NCBI GenBank assembly: GCA_958295665.1
Contig: OY282559.1
Location: 272,874,047-272,938,046, forward strand
Direction of reading: 5' to 3'
DNA: 64,000 nt
DNA from: Tipula vernalis
Lineage: Eukaryota > Arthropoda > Insecta > Diptera > Tipulidae
Made by a program: the position numbers and the translations under genes
The notes under the pieces: model-generated
Databases searched by the model: none
What the model saw: only the letters and a program-made list of their open reading frames with translations
What the model was told of the DNA's origin: nothing
Shown here: piece by piece, positions 21,620 to 33,538 of the stretch
How positions within the stretch are numbered: the stretch's first letter is position 1
Layout of the letters: each line of letters opens with the position of its first letter

Positions 21620-23278
21620 ATGGAACCTGCTAAAATTGTGCAAAATCTATCTATCCACGAGCTGGAAATCGAATATTTCGTCAGGGTTTTGAACAGCAAA
21701 ACGGTAGATGCGCACCAAATGTTAATAGAGCGAATGGTAGCGGAAGCGTTGGATATAACGAATTACACAAAATTACATTGAAACAAGGAGCAACACCAAC
21801 AATTGAATTTTTGACTACAGCCTATGCCAAGACTTTTCATTATAAGTGTAGAACCGAGAGACTGGTTAATACTCTAGGCGAAACCCCATTGCTCTTATCC
21901 GTCTTGAGTAACTGGAAACGAACAACCAATTGGTGCAATAAATTATGGAGTGACTTGGTCATTGGAGAGACAAAGGGTTCAGATGGAGCAGGTGAAAGAG
22001 ATTATTTACCACCAAATTTAAAGAACAGTTCGTTTTCGGATAAACTAGACAATCTGATAGTTAACAGCGAGTCGCATAAACAAGCAATCGCTTCTCCTAT
22101 TTCCAATAAAAACATTTAAAATGAACCCAATTTGTCATTTAGTGAGGCAAATCCTCGCAAAAGTTCGGTAGCAGATTTTTTTTCTCAAGCGCGTCAGCAG
22201 TATCGAAACTTTCTTGTAATGTTTCTTGTAGTAATAATTAACCTTTTAATGGGGCCACAGATACAAAACGAGTTCGGTAACTATCGCCCAGCAACCAAGA
22301 CAATAATTTCCGGCCAGCGACATCGTTTCGAGTAGACGATTCTTATAAATTGAAACAAAAGTGGAATCTGTCATGGAGCAAATGGCTTATGCGGACGATT
22401 TTCCTCGAAACAATTTAACCAAAGTCTTACACCTATTTCTTTCAAAGAAAGCCAAAGATTGGTTTTGGGTGTATAAGACGGATCATGCGAATGCTGATTG
22501 GACAAGGATGAAATATGCGAAGCTCTCATATTTTAGCAGCTCAAATTATGAGGAGGAGATTAAAGAACAAATCCTGAGAAGACACCAAGGGAACAGGGAG
22601 TCGTGTTCCGATTTCTCATTGAGCATCCAGAAGATCAACGCACGCCTGCAAACACGTTTAACGGAACCGCAGATCATTAATTGGTTGTGCCAAAATATGT
22701 ACTCTGCATTAAAGAACGTTACGCTTCCTTATCACAGTTCGATGCTTACAGTCGAAGAGCTATGACTTTTATGCACAAACTATGAACAACTAAGGGAACA
22801 ATCGCGATATGAGCCAAGACGTTTTGGTGGTATACAAGTGAGACGACGACCACTCATGAACGAATTGAATATGGAATTGCAAAACCTAAATATTAATCAA
22901 TCACCTAGCATCGTCGCTAACATATACAAATTGGAGAATTTCAACGAGCAAATTTTAAAAGCATTTCAAAGGAGAGACAACCGCAAACCGGATAATGAAT
23001 TTGTTGCAATTGCCGCGACACAGGTCATCGGTACCAGGATTGTTAGGAGGCCTTTCTTAACATTTTTTGTTTTGGATGTGGAGCTGCAAACGTACGCAAA
23101 CCCAATTGTCAGAATTGCTCACAACGTCAACAGGGAAGCATGCCGCCTAGTGCGAATTTGGCTAGGGGTTCGCGCTTCGGAACAAACCACAATCAGAGGA
23201 TCGAATCCAAGGATATCGACAATTCTCGACCCTCAAAATAGATTCTCATATATTAGACACAATCACCACCGTAAATAA
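21620..23278 (+). pseudogene. gypsy Gag with CCHC knuckle
   Basis: Pieces at 21620-21780, 21778-22119, 22132-22335, 22361-22765 and 22838-23278 together give a Gag. The clearest part is 22361-22765: FLSKKAKDWFWVYK, then FSSSNYEEEIKEQILRR, QGNRESCSDFSLSIQKI and LLHRNM-like WLCQNMYSAL, the retrotransposon Gag capsid signature (hxxxLxGxAxxWF, RxQxxxEsxxdFxxxl, LxxNhxpxL). Near 23070-23120 a knuckle reading CGAANVRKPNC is in a second frame, showing an indel. Five breaks are seen at least. Confidence 0.75.
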
Positions 23279-23492
23279 ATTATTACCAAATGTTAAGGAC
23301 AGTTCAAACTATCCGCCAAACATAAAACGTAGTAAAACAACTCGTTCACTTATCAAATATGAGAGAAGGACGCCTATACATTGCCATTAATTGACGGACT
23401 TTTAGATAAGACTGCTTTTACGGTACCGGGACGGACGGCCTCTCTACCAGTTCAGGGTGATGCCGTTTGGGTAATGTAATGCAGTCCAGTCA

Positions 23493-24240
23493 ATGTGCCG
23501 CTTAATGCATAGAGTGATACCCCAAGAACTTCATGATCGAATCTTCGTATATTTGGATGATCTGCTGATCATTAGCGGCACATTCATGGTTCACCTTGAG
23601 CTGTTAGAGATGGTTGCGACTTTACTACGGACTGCTGGATTGACAATCTACATTGAAAAGAGCAAGTTTGTGATGAAGGAAATCCAATACATGGGATACC
23701 TAGTAGGAGAACAAGGCCTTAGGACCGATCCTGAAAAAATCGACTCAATTGTCAATCTAGCAGCACCTACAAATAACAGACAGATTCGACGACTGCTCGG
23801 GATGGCTGGGTGGTACCGGCCGTTTATCGAAAACTTTGCCAGTGTGACTTCACCTATAACCGATTGCCTAAAAAAAAGCAAATTTCAATGGACAGAGGTA
23901 GCCCAGCAGAGTTTCGAGAAACTTAAGAAGTTGCTCACTTCAGCACCGGTCCTTATAAACCCTGATTTCATTAAGATTTTAAATAAGATGTAATGCATGC
24001 ACGGAAGGATTAGGAGCGGTTCTGTTTCAGAAAGACACCGAAGGAAATAAGAGACCCATATCATGTATGTCTCAAAAATTGAATAGCGCACAGAAAAATT
24101 ATTCCGTCACGGAGCTAGAATGTCTGGCAGCTATCGTTGCCATAAAAAAATTCCGCGCATACGTTGAGGGACATGACTTTACGTTAATAACTGACCATGC
24201 TAGCTTAAAGTGGTTGATGGGTCAATGTGTGACATGAATG
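23493..24240 (+). pseudogene. gypsy reverse transcriptase C-terminal half and RNase H
   Basis: The 166-codon frame contains FVYLDDLLI (catalytic YxDD), a KSKF...YMGYLVG segment, then LLGMAGWYRPFI and FQWTEVAQQSFEKLK, which is the connection to RNase H. The next block, in another frame, has a GLGAVLFQKD segment (the usual TDAS is ACTE here), SVTELECLAAIVAIKKFR, and LITDHASLKWL, the gypsy RNase H core with the ELECLA Glu and TDH Asp kept. The reading stops soon after. Everything N-terminal of MPFG, including the first catalytic Asp, is deleted. Confidence 0.88.
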
Positions 24241-24639
24241 GAAGATTGGCAAGGTGGAGTCTGAAATTACAGGGTTTTCGCTTCGAAATCCAGAATATAT
24301 TGTGACGAAATAAATGAACTCCAATCCAGTGTTCCTAAGGTCTTCGAAAAAATCAAAATTAATCCAGGTGACTTCGACGATGACTATTTAACCTTCAGAA
24401 ATAACATAACAAAGTGAACCAGATAAGTATACAGCTTTTGCTGTCAGGGAAAACTGTGTATTTATTAGATTGGAGCCAAAGAAAAATGCAGATCTGTTAG
24501 ATCTCTTTCTTTGGAAGCTTTTTATACCAACAGGTTTGAGAAATGGATTAATCCAAATGGAACACGATAATCCAATGTCGTATGATGTTTAATATGTAAT
24601 ACTACAAAGGCAACAAATAAATGCTTGGGAAATGCCTAT

Positions 24640-25510
24640 CCTGTTGAAAGGCCATGGCAACATGTGTATGTGGATTTGCTTGAACCATATCCCCGTTCTA
24701 CTCATGGGAATACAATGATTTTGATTGCGTTAGATCACCTTACTAAGTTTATGCTTTTAAAACCAATCAGTAAGGGAATCGCTCCGCAGATTGTGGAATT
24801 TTAAAAAAATGAATTATTCTGTGTTCATCGAGTACCTCAGACAATCCATTCAGATAATGGCACCCAATTTAAAAGTGCTGAGTATAAAAACCTTTAGAGG
24901 CAATTTGGGGTAGTTGATTCCAAAACTGCTATCTATTCGCTGCAATCTAATTCCTCAGAAAGAGGAAACCGATCAATTTTATCTGCCATCCGATCCTATA
25001 TCAAAGAAAAATATACAACATTGGACAGGTATTTGCCTGAAATTGCTTCTGCGTTCCGAAATGGAGTACATGAGACAGTAAAGAATTCACCACATTTCGT
25101 ACTTTTCGGGTATCATAAAATTAACCAGGGCGAAGACTACCAGCTATTGAAACAACTCGGAGGTATTGAAGAAGGTGAAATTATTCTGCCCTTACCATCC
25201 CGACTAGCTCTTCTGCATGATCAAGTCAAATTAAATATCGCACTAGCATATCAAAAAAGCGCAAAACTCTACAATTTGCGAATGCTTCATGTTGATGTTG
25301 GACAAATGGTTTATGTGCGGACTCATCCACAAAGCGATGCCACAAAAAATTGTGTGCCAAATTCGCACCTCAGTTCGTTAGGAGAATAGTGGCAAGAAAA
25401 ATTGGAACCGTAAATTACGAAATAAAAGATGATGGAAATAAGGTTAGGCATATTTCACGGAAAAGATATTCGACTTTGAAACCGTCTTCAAAACACATTT
25501 TTTTTTAAAA
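24640..25510 (+). pseudogene. gypsy integrase, interrupted
   Basis: The strand reads RPWQHVYVDLLEPYPRS (first catalytic Asp), LIALDHLTKF, then a stop, TIHSDNGTQFKS (second Asp), a further stop, SSERGNRSILSAIRSYI (Glu; normally xNPxERxNRxL) and FRNGVHETVKNSPHFVLFG. The 25021-25389 frame keeps the C-terminal domain including a VGQMVYVRTH segment (GPxx/GxxVYxR-type) and after a frame change RYSTLKP. Catalytic residues are recognisable but at least three nonsense or frame lesions separate them. Confidence 0.85.
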
Positions 25511-25849
25511 AATACCAGCTACAGTAGATACTTGCGTATTATATGTGGATATTAAATCTGTAGATAGCGTTTTCAGTATCTCTTTGCCATGTTCATACCA
25601 CAGACCCAAAGAATCTGCCCTGTTACGGCTATCGACTGTGAGATTAATTAAAAAAAGAAAAAAACACAATACTTATGCTACAACCTAATAACACCTTCTG
25701 TTGATTAACTTTGTATTTTGTAAAAAAAAACAATAAATCTGTTGAGAATCAGAATCCGATCGAATCTTCTAGTACAGATAAAATGAAAAAAAAAAAAATA
25801 AATAAAAATTGGATTCCCCTTCATGGGACACTACAAAAATCATGAATGA
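25511..25849. other. Spacer between gypsy and non-LTR scraps
   Basis: Contains A-rich runs at 25720 and 25788-25803. No LTR of the gypsy element was recognised here. No gene. Confidence 0.4.
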
Positions 25850-26143
25850 ATGAACAGGAATACAGCTCTTTATGTCATTTGTAAAGTTAAATCTAATTTA
25901 CTCAAACGCAGTTTGACACTTCATTTGAATTGTCATGTTTCCTCTCAATTTACTAGGAGTGGACAAAATTATCGCCTTCCGTCCTTCAGACTGAATGTTT
26001 GTCAAAGAAGCGTATTTTATCTGGGCCTATTAATGTTTAATGGTTTACCAGATGAAATTATAATTGAAAGAATGTCTCGTTTTAAAGTTTTTGTTAAAGA
26101 AAAACTTTTCAAAGAATATATGGAAGAATATAATTTGTCATAA
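25850..26143 (+). pseudogene. Non-LTR reverse transcriptase C-terminal end (CR1/Jockey-like)
   Basis: The 97-codon frame reads HLNCHVSSQFTRSGQNYRLP, VCQRSVFYLGLLMFNGLPDEI and SRFKVFVKEKLF. The run H-x-x-xTR-xxxxxxxP, RxxxSxxxxGxxxxNxLPxxI, and SxxxFKxxxKxxL is the usual ending of CR1/L2/Jockey-group polymerases. The upstream polymerase is missing, so it is either a 5'-truncated insertion or a remnant cut by later insertions. It faces the opposite-strand relic at 26170. Confidence 0.6.
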
Positions 26144-26169
26144 CAATCATGATTAGCGTATGTCTCCGA

Positions 26170-26521
26170 AGCTCATACTTCAAAAAGCGCTTTTTGACCA
26201 TTTCAATGCGACCTGAATAATTAATATGGGTATATGGGACTCGTATATGGGAGTGCCTTGAGAACGCACAAACCAAATATAAAATGTTTTTAAAACATGG
26301 GGTTCATGGAAGTCTTTAGCAAACACTTTTACAAACCAGAACATCGAGTTAGACTTTGAAATGCAATCATCGATATGTTTATGAAACAGTAAGTTCGGAG
26401 TAAATGTAAAATCCAAATATTTAATTGACATGACTCTTTACAGAACATTGCCATCAAGACGGTAGACCACATTAGAGACTACTTATTGGCGACTAAAGCA
26501 GCACTAAGAAAAATTTACATT
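26170..26521 (-). pseudogene. Older non-LTR RT, downstream part, split by the I-type element
   Basis: On the minus strand this reads SNVVYRLDGNVL, a stop, then IKYLDFTFTPNLLFHKHI, KSNSMFWFVKVFAKDF, KTFYIWFVRSQ. The series KxLGVxFxxxLxFxxHI, KAxxxLGFhxRxxKxF, LxxxYxxxVRSxLE is the thumb region of a CR1/Jockey-like polymerase. Its N-terminal part lies at 31812-32523 on the same strand. The two parts join in frame when the 26522-31811 insertion is removed mentally, which shows one parent element. It carries its own stops and is older than the insertion. Confidence 0.75.
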
Positions 26522-26663
26522 CGAGTAACAACCGCCGTTGAGTAAAGTATATTGTTTACAAATAATAAACACAAAATTTAAAAGTAAATAAATAAAAATG
26601 GGAAAATTAGTACCAACCAAAAGTTGTTAGCGCAATTCTGCGCAGCATTTAAAATTTATACCT

Positions 26664-27740
26664 GTGGAAACAAGGTTGTGGATTGAAATGGAAAGTTTGA
26701 GGCAAAATACAGCAAGGATACAGTTCCAAAAGACAGATCCTAAGCCAAGCGATCTGGAAATGATGAGATTCGTGGTGAATGTAGGACTAACGACCAACGA
26801 GGTGCACACATTGTATCAAGACCTTTACGATCGGTGTATTTACATCAAATTCAATACGGAGCAGAAATACCAAGGTTTTATATTGGATAAAACTGTACTG
26901 ACCTTCACGTACACAAACGGAGTAACAACGGAGGTTACGGTAAAGGGAACAAGTGGAGTAATGCGGTACGTTCGAATATTTAACCTACCGCCAGAGATAA
27001 ACGACAGAGCATTGAGTGAGGCAATGCAACGATTTGGTAACCTATTGTCCACACGACGAGAGAAATTTGGTGCTAACTCACTGCTGCCGGTATTCTCAGG
27101 AGTAAGAGGCGTTTATATTGAAATAGAACGTGAAATTCCGCAATTTATATACATTCATAATATAAAAGCGAGGATTTATTACGATGGTATGAAAGAGAAA
27201 TGTTATAAATGCGGCGATGAATCGCATAAAAGACAAGATTGCCCACTATTGACTACAACTAATAATTTGTCAATACAACAACAATCTCATGAAGCAGAAC
27301 AACAGACAAAAACACCGCAAGTCGCAGAATATCAAAATAATCAACAGCAAACACAATCAGCGCACACAACTGTAACACAAATAATTACAAAAGACTTAAA
27401 CGCTACACGAATTAATGACACTCAAGAACGAGTGAAATATAGCGATGTAGCTAAAATAACACAGTTACACGAAGAGGCACAAACCAAAATTGAGTCTATT
27501 AAAAAAATGGTTAACGTCAAAGAACATTTAAATACAAGGAAACAACAAACCGACTCATCGTGTATGGATACAGAAAGTGAAGATGTAGAGGAAAATATTG
27601 GCAAGCGCGGTCGACCAGCAAAGAAAACAAGATACACTAACACCAAAAATAGAATTGCGTTCACCGAACAATACAATATGACGAGTTCAAATACAAAAAA
27701 TAATAATTTTATTGCTCCAACACTACCTTCTAAAAAATAA
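26664..27740 (+). CDS. I-type element ORF1 (gag-like), 358 aa
   Basis: The frame is intact. Residues about 90-115 (MRYVRIFNLPPEINDRALSE) start an RRM-like fold with the FNLPPEI strand common in I/LOA/R1-type ORF1 proteins; GVRGVYIEIEREIPQFI follows at about 150. A single CCHC knuckle, CYKCGDESHKRQDC, lies near 178-191 (I- and R1-type Gags often have more). The C-terminal third is Gln/Thr/Asn-rich and ends in a basic segment (KRGRPAKKTRYT), an AT-hook-like or nuclear-localisation-like patch. Expected role: binds element RNA and chaperones target-primed reverse transcription. The Met at 26664 is the first in frame. Confidence 0.85.
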   Translation: METRLWIEMESLRQNTARIQFQKTDPKPSDLEMMRFVVNVGLTTNEVHTLYQDLYDRCIYIKFNTEQKYQGFILDKTVLTFTYTNGVTTEVTVKGTSGVMRYVRIFNLPPEINDRALSEAMQRFGNLLSTRREKFGANSLLPVFSGVRGVYIEIEREIPQFIYIHNIKARIYYDGMKEKCYKCGDESHKRQDCPLLTTTNNLSIQQQSHEAEQQTKTPQVAEYQNNQQQTQSAHTTVTQIITKDLNATRINDTQERVKYSDVAKITQLHEEAQTKIESIKKMVNVKEHLNTRKQQTDSSCMDTESEDVEENIGKRGRPAKKTRYTNTKNRIAFTEQYNMTSSNTKNNNFIAPTLPSKK

Positions 27741-28026
27741 AACAGAGGGAACCGGATAATATTGTACAAGTTTTACGACTACAAAACACAATAAAAAAAT
27801 TAAAAATCAAAACTCAATATTTCTGACACATAATTGGACAACGCGCAGCATACATTTTTGTTGCAACAAAACGCAACATTTATTATACACTGAAGGATGC
27901 AACAACAACATTTTTAATGCAACAAAATTTATTTTTTAAATTTATTTTTGTTAAACTAATGAATGGATTCTCCCTGCACATATTTCAATTGGTATGTATA
28001 AATTGCTATTTGTGTGAATGTGAAAC
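27741..28026. other. Spacer between ORF1 and ORF2
   Basis: Non-coding, 286 bp. It contains several gcaaca-rich words (ttgcaacaaaac, atgcaacaaca, atgcaacaaaat) around 27859-27935. How ORF2 is translated across this gap is not visible from sequence. Confidence 0.5.
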
Positions 28027-31000
28027 ATGAGTGAAAGAATTATTGTTGGTCAGATAAACATACAAAGTTTTTACGCAAAGAAAAGTATGTTAGAAAATTA
28101 TCTGGCCAAAAATAAAGTGAATGTGATGCTTATAAGCGAAACGTGGGAAAGAATGAACAAGACGTTAAATGTGAGAGGGTACAGATTTCTTTCCAAACCA
28201 AGAAATGATGGTTATGGTGGAGTGGCGATAATGTACGTCAGAAATATAAAGTTTCAAGAGGTTCAGTTACCCGCTTTTGAGGTGATTGAAGCAATAGCCG
28301 CCTTAACAACGAATTTGGAAAGAAATCTGTTACTAGTGAGCGTGTATGTAACCCAGGTGCGTGATGAACATGAAAGGAAAAAAGCCTTGAGTGACTTTAA
28401 AAAATTGTTTGAGTGGGTAAAAGACAAAAGTGACCTGATTGTATGTGGAGATATGAATGCGCATGCGAGAATGTGGGGTTGTTTAGACAATTGCGTAAGA
28501 GGAAAACAGTTGGCCGACCTGATTCAAGACTCCGATATGGTGCTCTTGAATGATGGAAGGCCAACTAGAATGGCGAATGTGGGAGGCACGGCCAGCGCAA
28601 TAGATTTGTCTATGACAACTATTAAACTGGCCTGCCGGGTCACTTGGAATGTTGAAGAAGAGAATTTGGGTGGTGATCATTTCATGATCAAAATGATCAT
28701 GAATCATAATCGAGTGATTACGAAAAAACGTGAATTAATGAATAACAGGAAATGGGTGAATGAGATGAATGAGATTCTCGGAGAAAATGAAATAAATCAA
28801 AGCCAGTTAGATAGTGAAATTAAACGGGTAAATAAATTGTGTACAAAAATTGTGGATATGAAAGAGATTAATGTGAATGTTTGGTGGAACAATGAAGTTC
28901 AATACTGGTATGAAAGGAAGCGAATAGCCTTGCGTGAATTTAATAGGAATAAGAGTAGTGAGAATAAGATTATGTATGGTAAAATGAATGGTAAATTGAA
29001 AAAGGCTATTCGCAGAGCAAAAAGGAAAAGTTGGCGGGAATATGTGTCCCAAATGACACATAGAACCACAACTAAGGATGTATGGAGTTTGTGTATTAGG
29101 GTTAATGGTAAACATTTTAATGTGAGCAATGTGGTATGTGAGAACCGAGAAAAAGTTGAAGAATTTGTAAGAATGGTATTGAATGTAAACAATGATTTGA
29201 ATGTAATAAATGAAGTTGATAGAATGAGTAGAAATGAAAGAATGGATTGTAAGTATGAATGGGGAGAGTTCCTGAGGGTGTTAGATAGATCAAAATCTAC
29301 CACTCCAGGGACGAACCGAGTAAGTTACAAAATGATTCGGTTGTTGAGTGACTCAGCAAAACATAATTTGCTTGAGATACTCAACAAAGTGTGGATGGGA
29401 TCAAAAATACCGGACAAATGGAAAGAGAGCAGGGTGGTTCCCATCCCTAAACGGGATAGAGATCCAAATGTGGCAACAAATTATCGAGGCATATGTATGT
29501 TAAATGTTTTTATAAAAATTTTAAATGGAATGATGAAAGAGCGCATGGATGATTTTGTGAATGAGAATAATTTGTTGCCATCGACAACATTTGGATTTCG
29601 AAAGAACCACTCTGCAATTGAGTGTGTGGAAAAGTTTGTTTGGGAAGTAAGAAAGGATAATTTGAAAGCAGTTGCGGTATTTTTGGACATTGAAAGAGCT
29701 TATGATTATGTGGTTCCGTGGAAATTACAACAAATTCTATCGAATTTTGGATTTTCACGGAAAGTATGTATGTGGATAAAAGATTTCATGACTGATAGAA
29801 AAATGGTTCTGAATGGAAGTGGTTTTAGGTTGGAGGGAGTTGCAAATATTGGACTTCCGCAAGGGAGTAGAATATCTCCAGCTCTGTTCAACCTATATAC
29901 CAGCGAGATACACCACATCAATACAGACAATCAAATCGTTCTGCAATTTGCAGACGATTTTGTAGTAATTGGAAAAGGGAGAAGTATTGATGTGGCGGCT
30001 CAAAGAGCGCAAAAGGGGGTAGATGATATAATTCAAAAACTTAAAATGTTGAATCTGAGAGTGAATCCTAATAAGTGTGCTTATATGAGTTTAAGAACAA
30101 ACGTTGCAAATGTTAATATAAGTATTGATAGTCAAAGTATTGAACAAGTAAATGCGTAATTTGGGTATTTGGATTGATAGACGTATGAATTTTGGGAAGC
30201 ACATGAAAATTTTGGCAGATAACTGCAAGGAACGTTGAAATGTGGTTAAACGGGTGAGCAAACCTAAATGGGGCGCTCATCCGAGTGTGACTGACATGTT
30301 AAGGAAGGCCCTTATATCCTCCAAAATTGGATATGGTATTAGTGTGTATGGGAATGGTTCGAAAGGGGCTTTTAGCCAATTAATGAAAGTAGAAAATGTA
30401 TGTGCAAGAGTGGTATTGGGGGCGATTAACTCAACCCCAATACACACTCTGTGGTCTGAAATGGGTGATTCACCTCTTGATTACAAGAGAGAGTGGATCA
30501 CAGTGAGAGAGTCGGTGAGAATGATAACTAAGAAAAATGAGTTTTGGAACGAGATGATAGTAAGATTACAAAATAGGGCGGTGTACAAACCGACATAGAG
30601 AACTAGTATTATACTTGAAAACTTGAACATGTTTCTGAGTATAGGCAATGCTGGTTCGCAACCCGTTCCTAATAATCTTACTGTATGTTTGACTATGGAG
30701 GAATATAATAAGGGAATGAATGAAGTTATCGCCAAAATTATGTTTGGGAAAATTAGTCAGCGGTATATGCGAGAGGATATTGTTTATACAGATGCTAGTG
30801 TGAATGAGAATGGAGTGGGTGTTGGTGTCTTTATGCCTGGCAAGAATGTTGAAAGGTATTTTAAAGTGGACAAAAGCATCTGTATAATGAATGCTGAACT
30901 GATTGGAGTATTTGAAGGAATTAAACTGGCTGTGAATGACGGGGAAAGGAAAATAGTAATATTTTCCGATTCCCAGAGTGGTTTATGTTTGCTGAAATGT

Positions 31001-31615
31001 GGAGGTGGAAGGGAAGGCAATGTGTATGTTGATTTAATTTTTGAATGCGTTCGAGACTGTCAACGTGATGTAATCATACAATGGATCCCATCACATAGAC
31101 AGATCGAAGGGAATGAAAGAGCCGATATGTTAGCTAAAAAGGGTACATTGAATGACATGGTCCAGGAGTACGACAGGAAGGATGCAAGAGATGTACTTCG
31201 AATGTTTCAAATGAATCTGTGGAGAAAATGGGAGAGTGAATTTAACGAGAAAAGTCTAACAAAAGGAATGAAGTACAGCGTGCTCCGTGGTACTCCTTTG
31301 AGAATTCCGTTCTTTAAGGAGCTCAAAGGAGATACGCGAATGTTGCGAACGGTTGAGAGAATCAGGCTGAACCATGGAAACTGGAAGGAATGCTTCTGGA
31401 AACGTCATTTGAGTGAGGACAAAGGTTGTGAGTTGTGTGGAAGTGTGGAGGATGTTGAACATCTCATATTGGCTTGTCCCAGATATAGCCAATATAGATC
31501 TAAGTTCAACATCCTTCGGAATGCAAGAAATCTAAGTGATTTAATGAATGAGGGTGATTTTTTAGCTTACAAGGAAATGTATGAATTTATTAGGATGAGT
31601 GGAATAGCAATTTGA
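28027..31615 (+). pseudogene. I-type element ORF2 (EN-RT-RNase H), lightly broken
   Basis: Endonuclease: VGQINIQS near the start, ISETW, GGVAIMY, CGDMNAHARMWGC and GGDHFMI. Reverse transcriptase: VVPIPKRD, NYRGICMLN, TTFGFRKNHS, FLDIERAYD (first Asp), GLPQGSRISPALFNLY and LQFADDFVVIG (catalytic FADD). RNase H (30623-31615): YTDAS, MNAELIGVFEG, FSDSQSG and IPSHRQIEGNERADMLA keep the D-E-D-D residues. A CCHC, CELCGSVEDVEHLILAC, closes the protein. Three lesions separate the parts: a one-base frame change near 30155, an in-frame TGA near 30227 and an in-frame TAG at 30596-30598. Undamaged length would be about 1190 residues, normal for the superfamily. Confidence 0.92.
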
Positions 31616-31811
31616 TACAAATAAGCAGTAGCCGACGGAATATGTATAGGGAGTAATCCAGATCCATTTAAAGATTAAACATTTTTTGGTTAAAATATGG
31701 ATTATGAATTAAAACAATTTAAATAAAAATTGTAATACAAATTTGAATTTATGGCAATATGGCTCTAATTTTGTAGGAGCCAAGGCCTAATAATAAAAAA
31801 AAAAAAAAAAA

Positions 31812-32523
31812 TTTAAAATTAGCTTCTGATCAGAATACCAAGTTGTAAAGTTAAATAGGTCAGATTAGAAATCGGTTTTGTCTCTTAGATTCGAAATAGT
31901 CTTAAACATTTAGATATAATCAGCATAAATCAGTATATTGGAATACTTCAAACAACTTACCACATCATTGATAAACAGATTATAGGGGACCAAAGTGACT
32001 TCCTTGGCGAACCCCTGAAGTAACGTGTGTCGCTCTAGACTCAAAATTATCTATTTATACATTTTTATTTTAAAAGTTTGCTTAAGTCGGTTTACACAAC
32101 ATCTACCATATTTCAATTTAACGTAGCATTTGAAATGTAGGGCAAACCCCATTCTGTTTCAAGGAAGTGGAATTCTTTGATAATATACATATACCCCTAT
32201 AATTCTCAACGTTCTTCGAGATCCAGATTTGAATATACGTTTAATCACTGAGGATTTCCGTAGACTTGGAAAATATTTCTGAGCGGGTCTTTTGTTAAAC
32301 AGCCAATGACAGGTTGCACAATTGCACAGGCAGTTGTTTTAAGAAGTAAGGGAGGTAAAGAATCATAGACTGGATTATGACAAACATTAAAATTTAATAA
32401 TTCCGACAAGATATTTTCCGCTTCCAACTGGAACAAACTAAATGGCGAATTATTAATAATATTTGAGTTCCAAATATTTGAATTAATTGTATAAGATTGC
32501 ACACATCTTGCAGACTGACACAT
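31812..32523 (-). pseudogene. Older non-LTR RT, upstream part
   Basis: The 32523-32245 frame has FSLFQLEAENILSELLNFN, YDSLPPLLLKTTACAIVQP and a weak G-x-x-P end, the N-terminal RT block (FxxxxxxEVxxxLxxLxxxKSxGxDxIPxxxLKxxxxxIxxP). Lower down, in other frames, are NLFINDVVSCL and a YADYI sequence, the degraded YADD catalytic motif, then DLFNFTTWYSDQKLI. The protein resumes across the I-type insertion at 26521. Many stops. Confidence 0.7.
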
Positions 32524-32714
32524 ACCCGTCCATGTAGGGACAAAATGGGAGGGGTAACATTAGAAATTCTTTTATAGTTGTGCGATCTACAGCAAAGACA
32601 ACGCGATGTTTAACATAAGAAAATCCTAGACTTAAAGATAGAAGCTAACCAAGTTCCAAACCATACAAATGATATCGTAATTGCTTTCCAAAATCCATAA
32701 ATAGAGTGTCTGTT

Positions 32715-33480
32715 ATTTAGAGCGGATCTACTGACGCATCAAACACTGCCCTCGGTGCAGTACTGCAACAGTACAATAACGAACGTAGGGAGCCCCAAGG
32801 ATTCTTTTGGAACAAGCTCTTGGATGCGAAAAGAAATATTCCGCATTCGACCGGGAATTACTCGCAATTTATCTGGCAGTCAAACACTTCCGATATTTTG
32901 TTGAAGGTCAAGATATTACAATCTACACAGACCATAAACCTTTGACACGAGCGATTCAGTCAAAAACTGAACGTCATCCAAGGCCATCATGCCAGACATT
33001 TAACATGTTTTCGGACATGCCAATGTTGTCGCGGACATATTATGCACTACCGACAACGAAACGGCCACAGTCGAAACGCATTTTGATTTGATCAAAATTG
33101 CAAACACTCAAAAAGTTGACCTAAAACTTTAGAATTTACTTTGTGGTTCAGAATGTTACACTAGTTCATCAGTGGAACTAGAAATTTTTAAAATATCTGG
33201 CCTGGAATATATTGCAGAAACACTCCGTCGAACCATCTTTGATACACTATACATCATTTCGCATCCTGGTGCCCGTTCAACTCGTTAGTTGATCGCTGTT
33301 CGTAGTCGTAGGCAATTGAGCTCAGTCTTGTTTATCTTGCCAACGCACTAAAGTACAACGTGCTAGTGTTGACACAGGTAACATCCAATGTGCGGCGAGT
33401 TAATGTTGGCGCCGGAGGAATTGTAGTGATACATTGGGTGAACCGCTACAGGACACCCGCGCAAGTGATTTCCCCCCAAT
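32715..33480 (+). pseudogene. Ty3/gypsy RNase H and integrase-finger remnant
   Basis: TDASNTALGAVLQQ at about 32728, then (after a frame change) EKKYSAFDRELLAIYLAVKHFRYF and ITIYTDHKPLTRAIQ at 32820-32960 are an unmistakable gypsy RNase H. Further on, RRTIFDTLYIISHPGARSTR matches the start of the H2C2 integrase finger, followed by degraded text with many stops to about 33480. The rest of integrase and the LTRs are not present. It differs from the gypsy relic at 21620-25510 (LITDHASLKWL there). Confidence 0.8.
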
Positions 33481-33538
33481 AAATTAAATTAAATAACCCA
33501 TAAATCTTTTGTGCGAAAATTTATTTTGTAGTTATATA

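Larger units (their letters stand above)
21620..25510 (+). mobile_element. Ty3/gypsy element, decayed, with large pol deletion
   Basis: In order: Gag pieces (21620-23278), a short remnant leading to a QFRVMPFG motif at about 23450, reverse transcriptase from its catalytic YLDD onward (23493-23993), RNase H (23993-24240), and integrase (24640-25500). Protease and the N-terminal half of reverse transcriptase are missing. LTRs were not identified. Many stops and frame changes; it cannot encode functional proteins. Confidence 0.85.
26522..31811 (+). mobile_element. I-superfamily non-LTR retrotransposon, nearly full length
   Basis: The element has a short 5' UTR starting about 26522, ORF1 (26664-27740), a 286-bp spacer, ORF2 (28027-31615 with breaks), a short 3' UTR and an A-rich tail (31788-31811, taataataaa...). 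Presence of an apurinic-type endonuclease, reverse transcriptase, RNase H and a terminal CCHC places it in the I superfamily (I/LOA-like). It is inserted into an older opposite-strand element; the bases at the two edges overlap by only about three (att), so the target duplication is very short. At about 5.3 kb it is the youngest-looking long element in the window. Confidence 0.9.

Noticed and set aside
28807..29303. Long minus-strand frames opposite the I-type ORF2
   Set aside because: They are shadows of the well-supported plus-strand endonuclease/RT gene.
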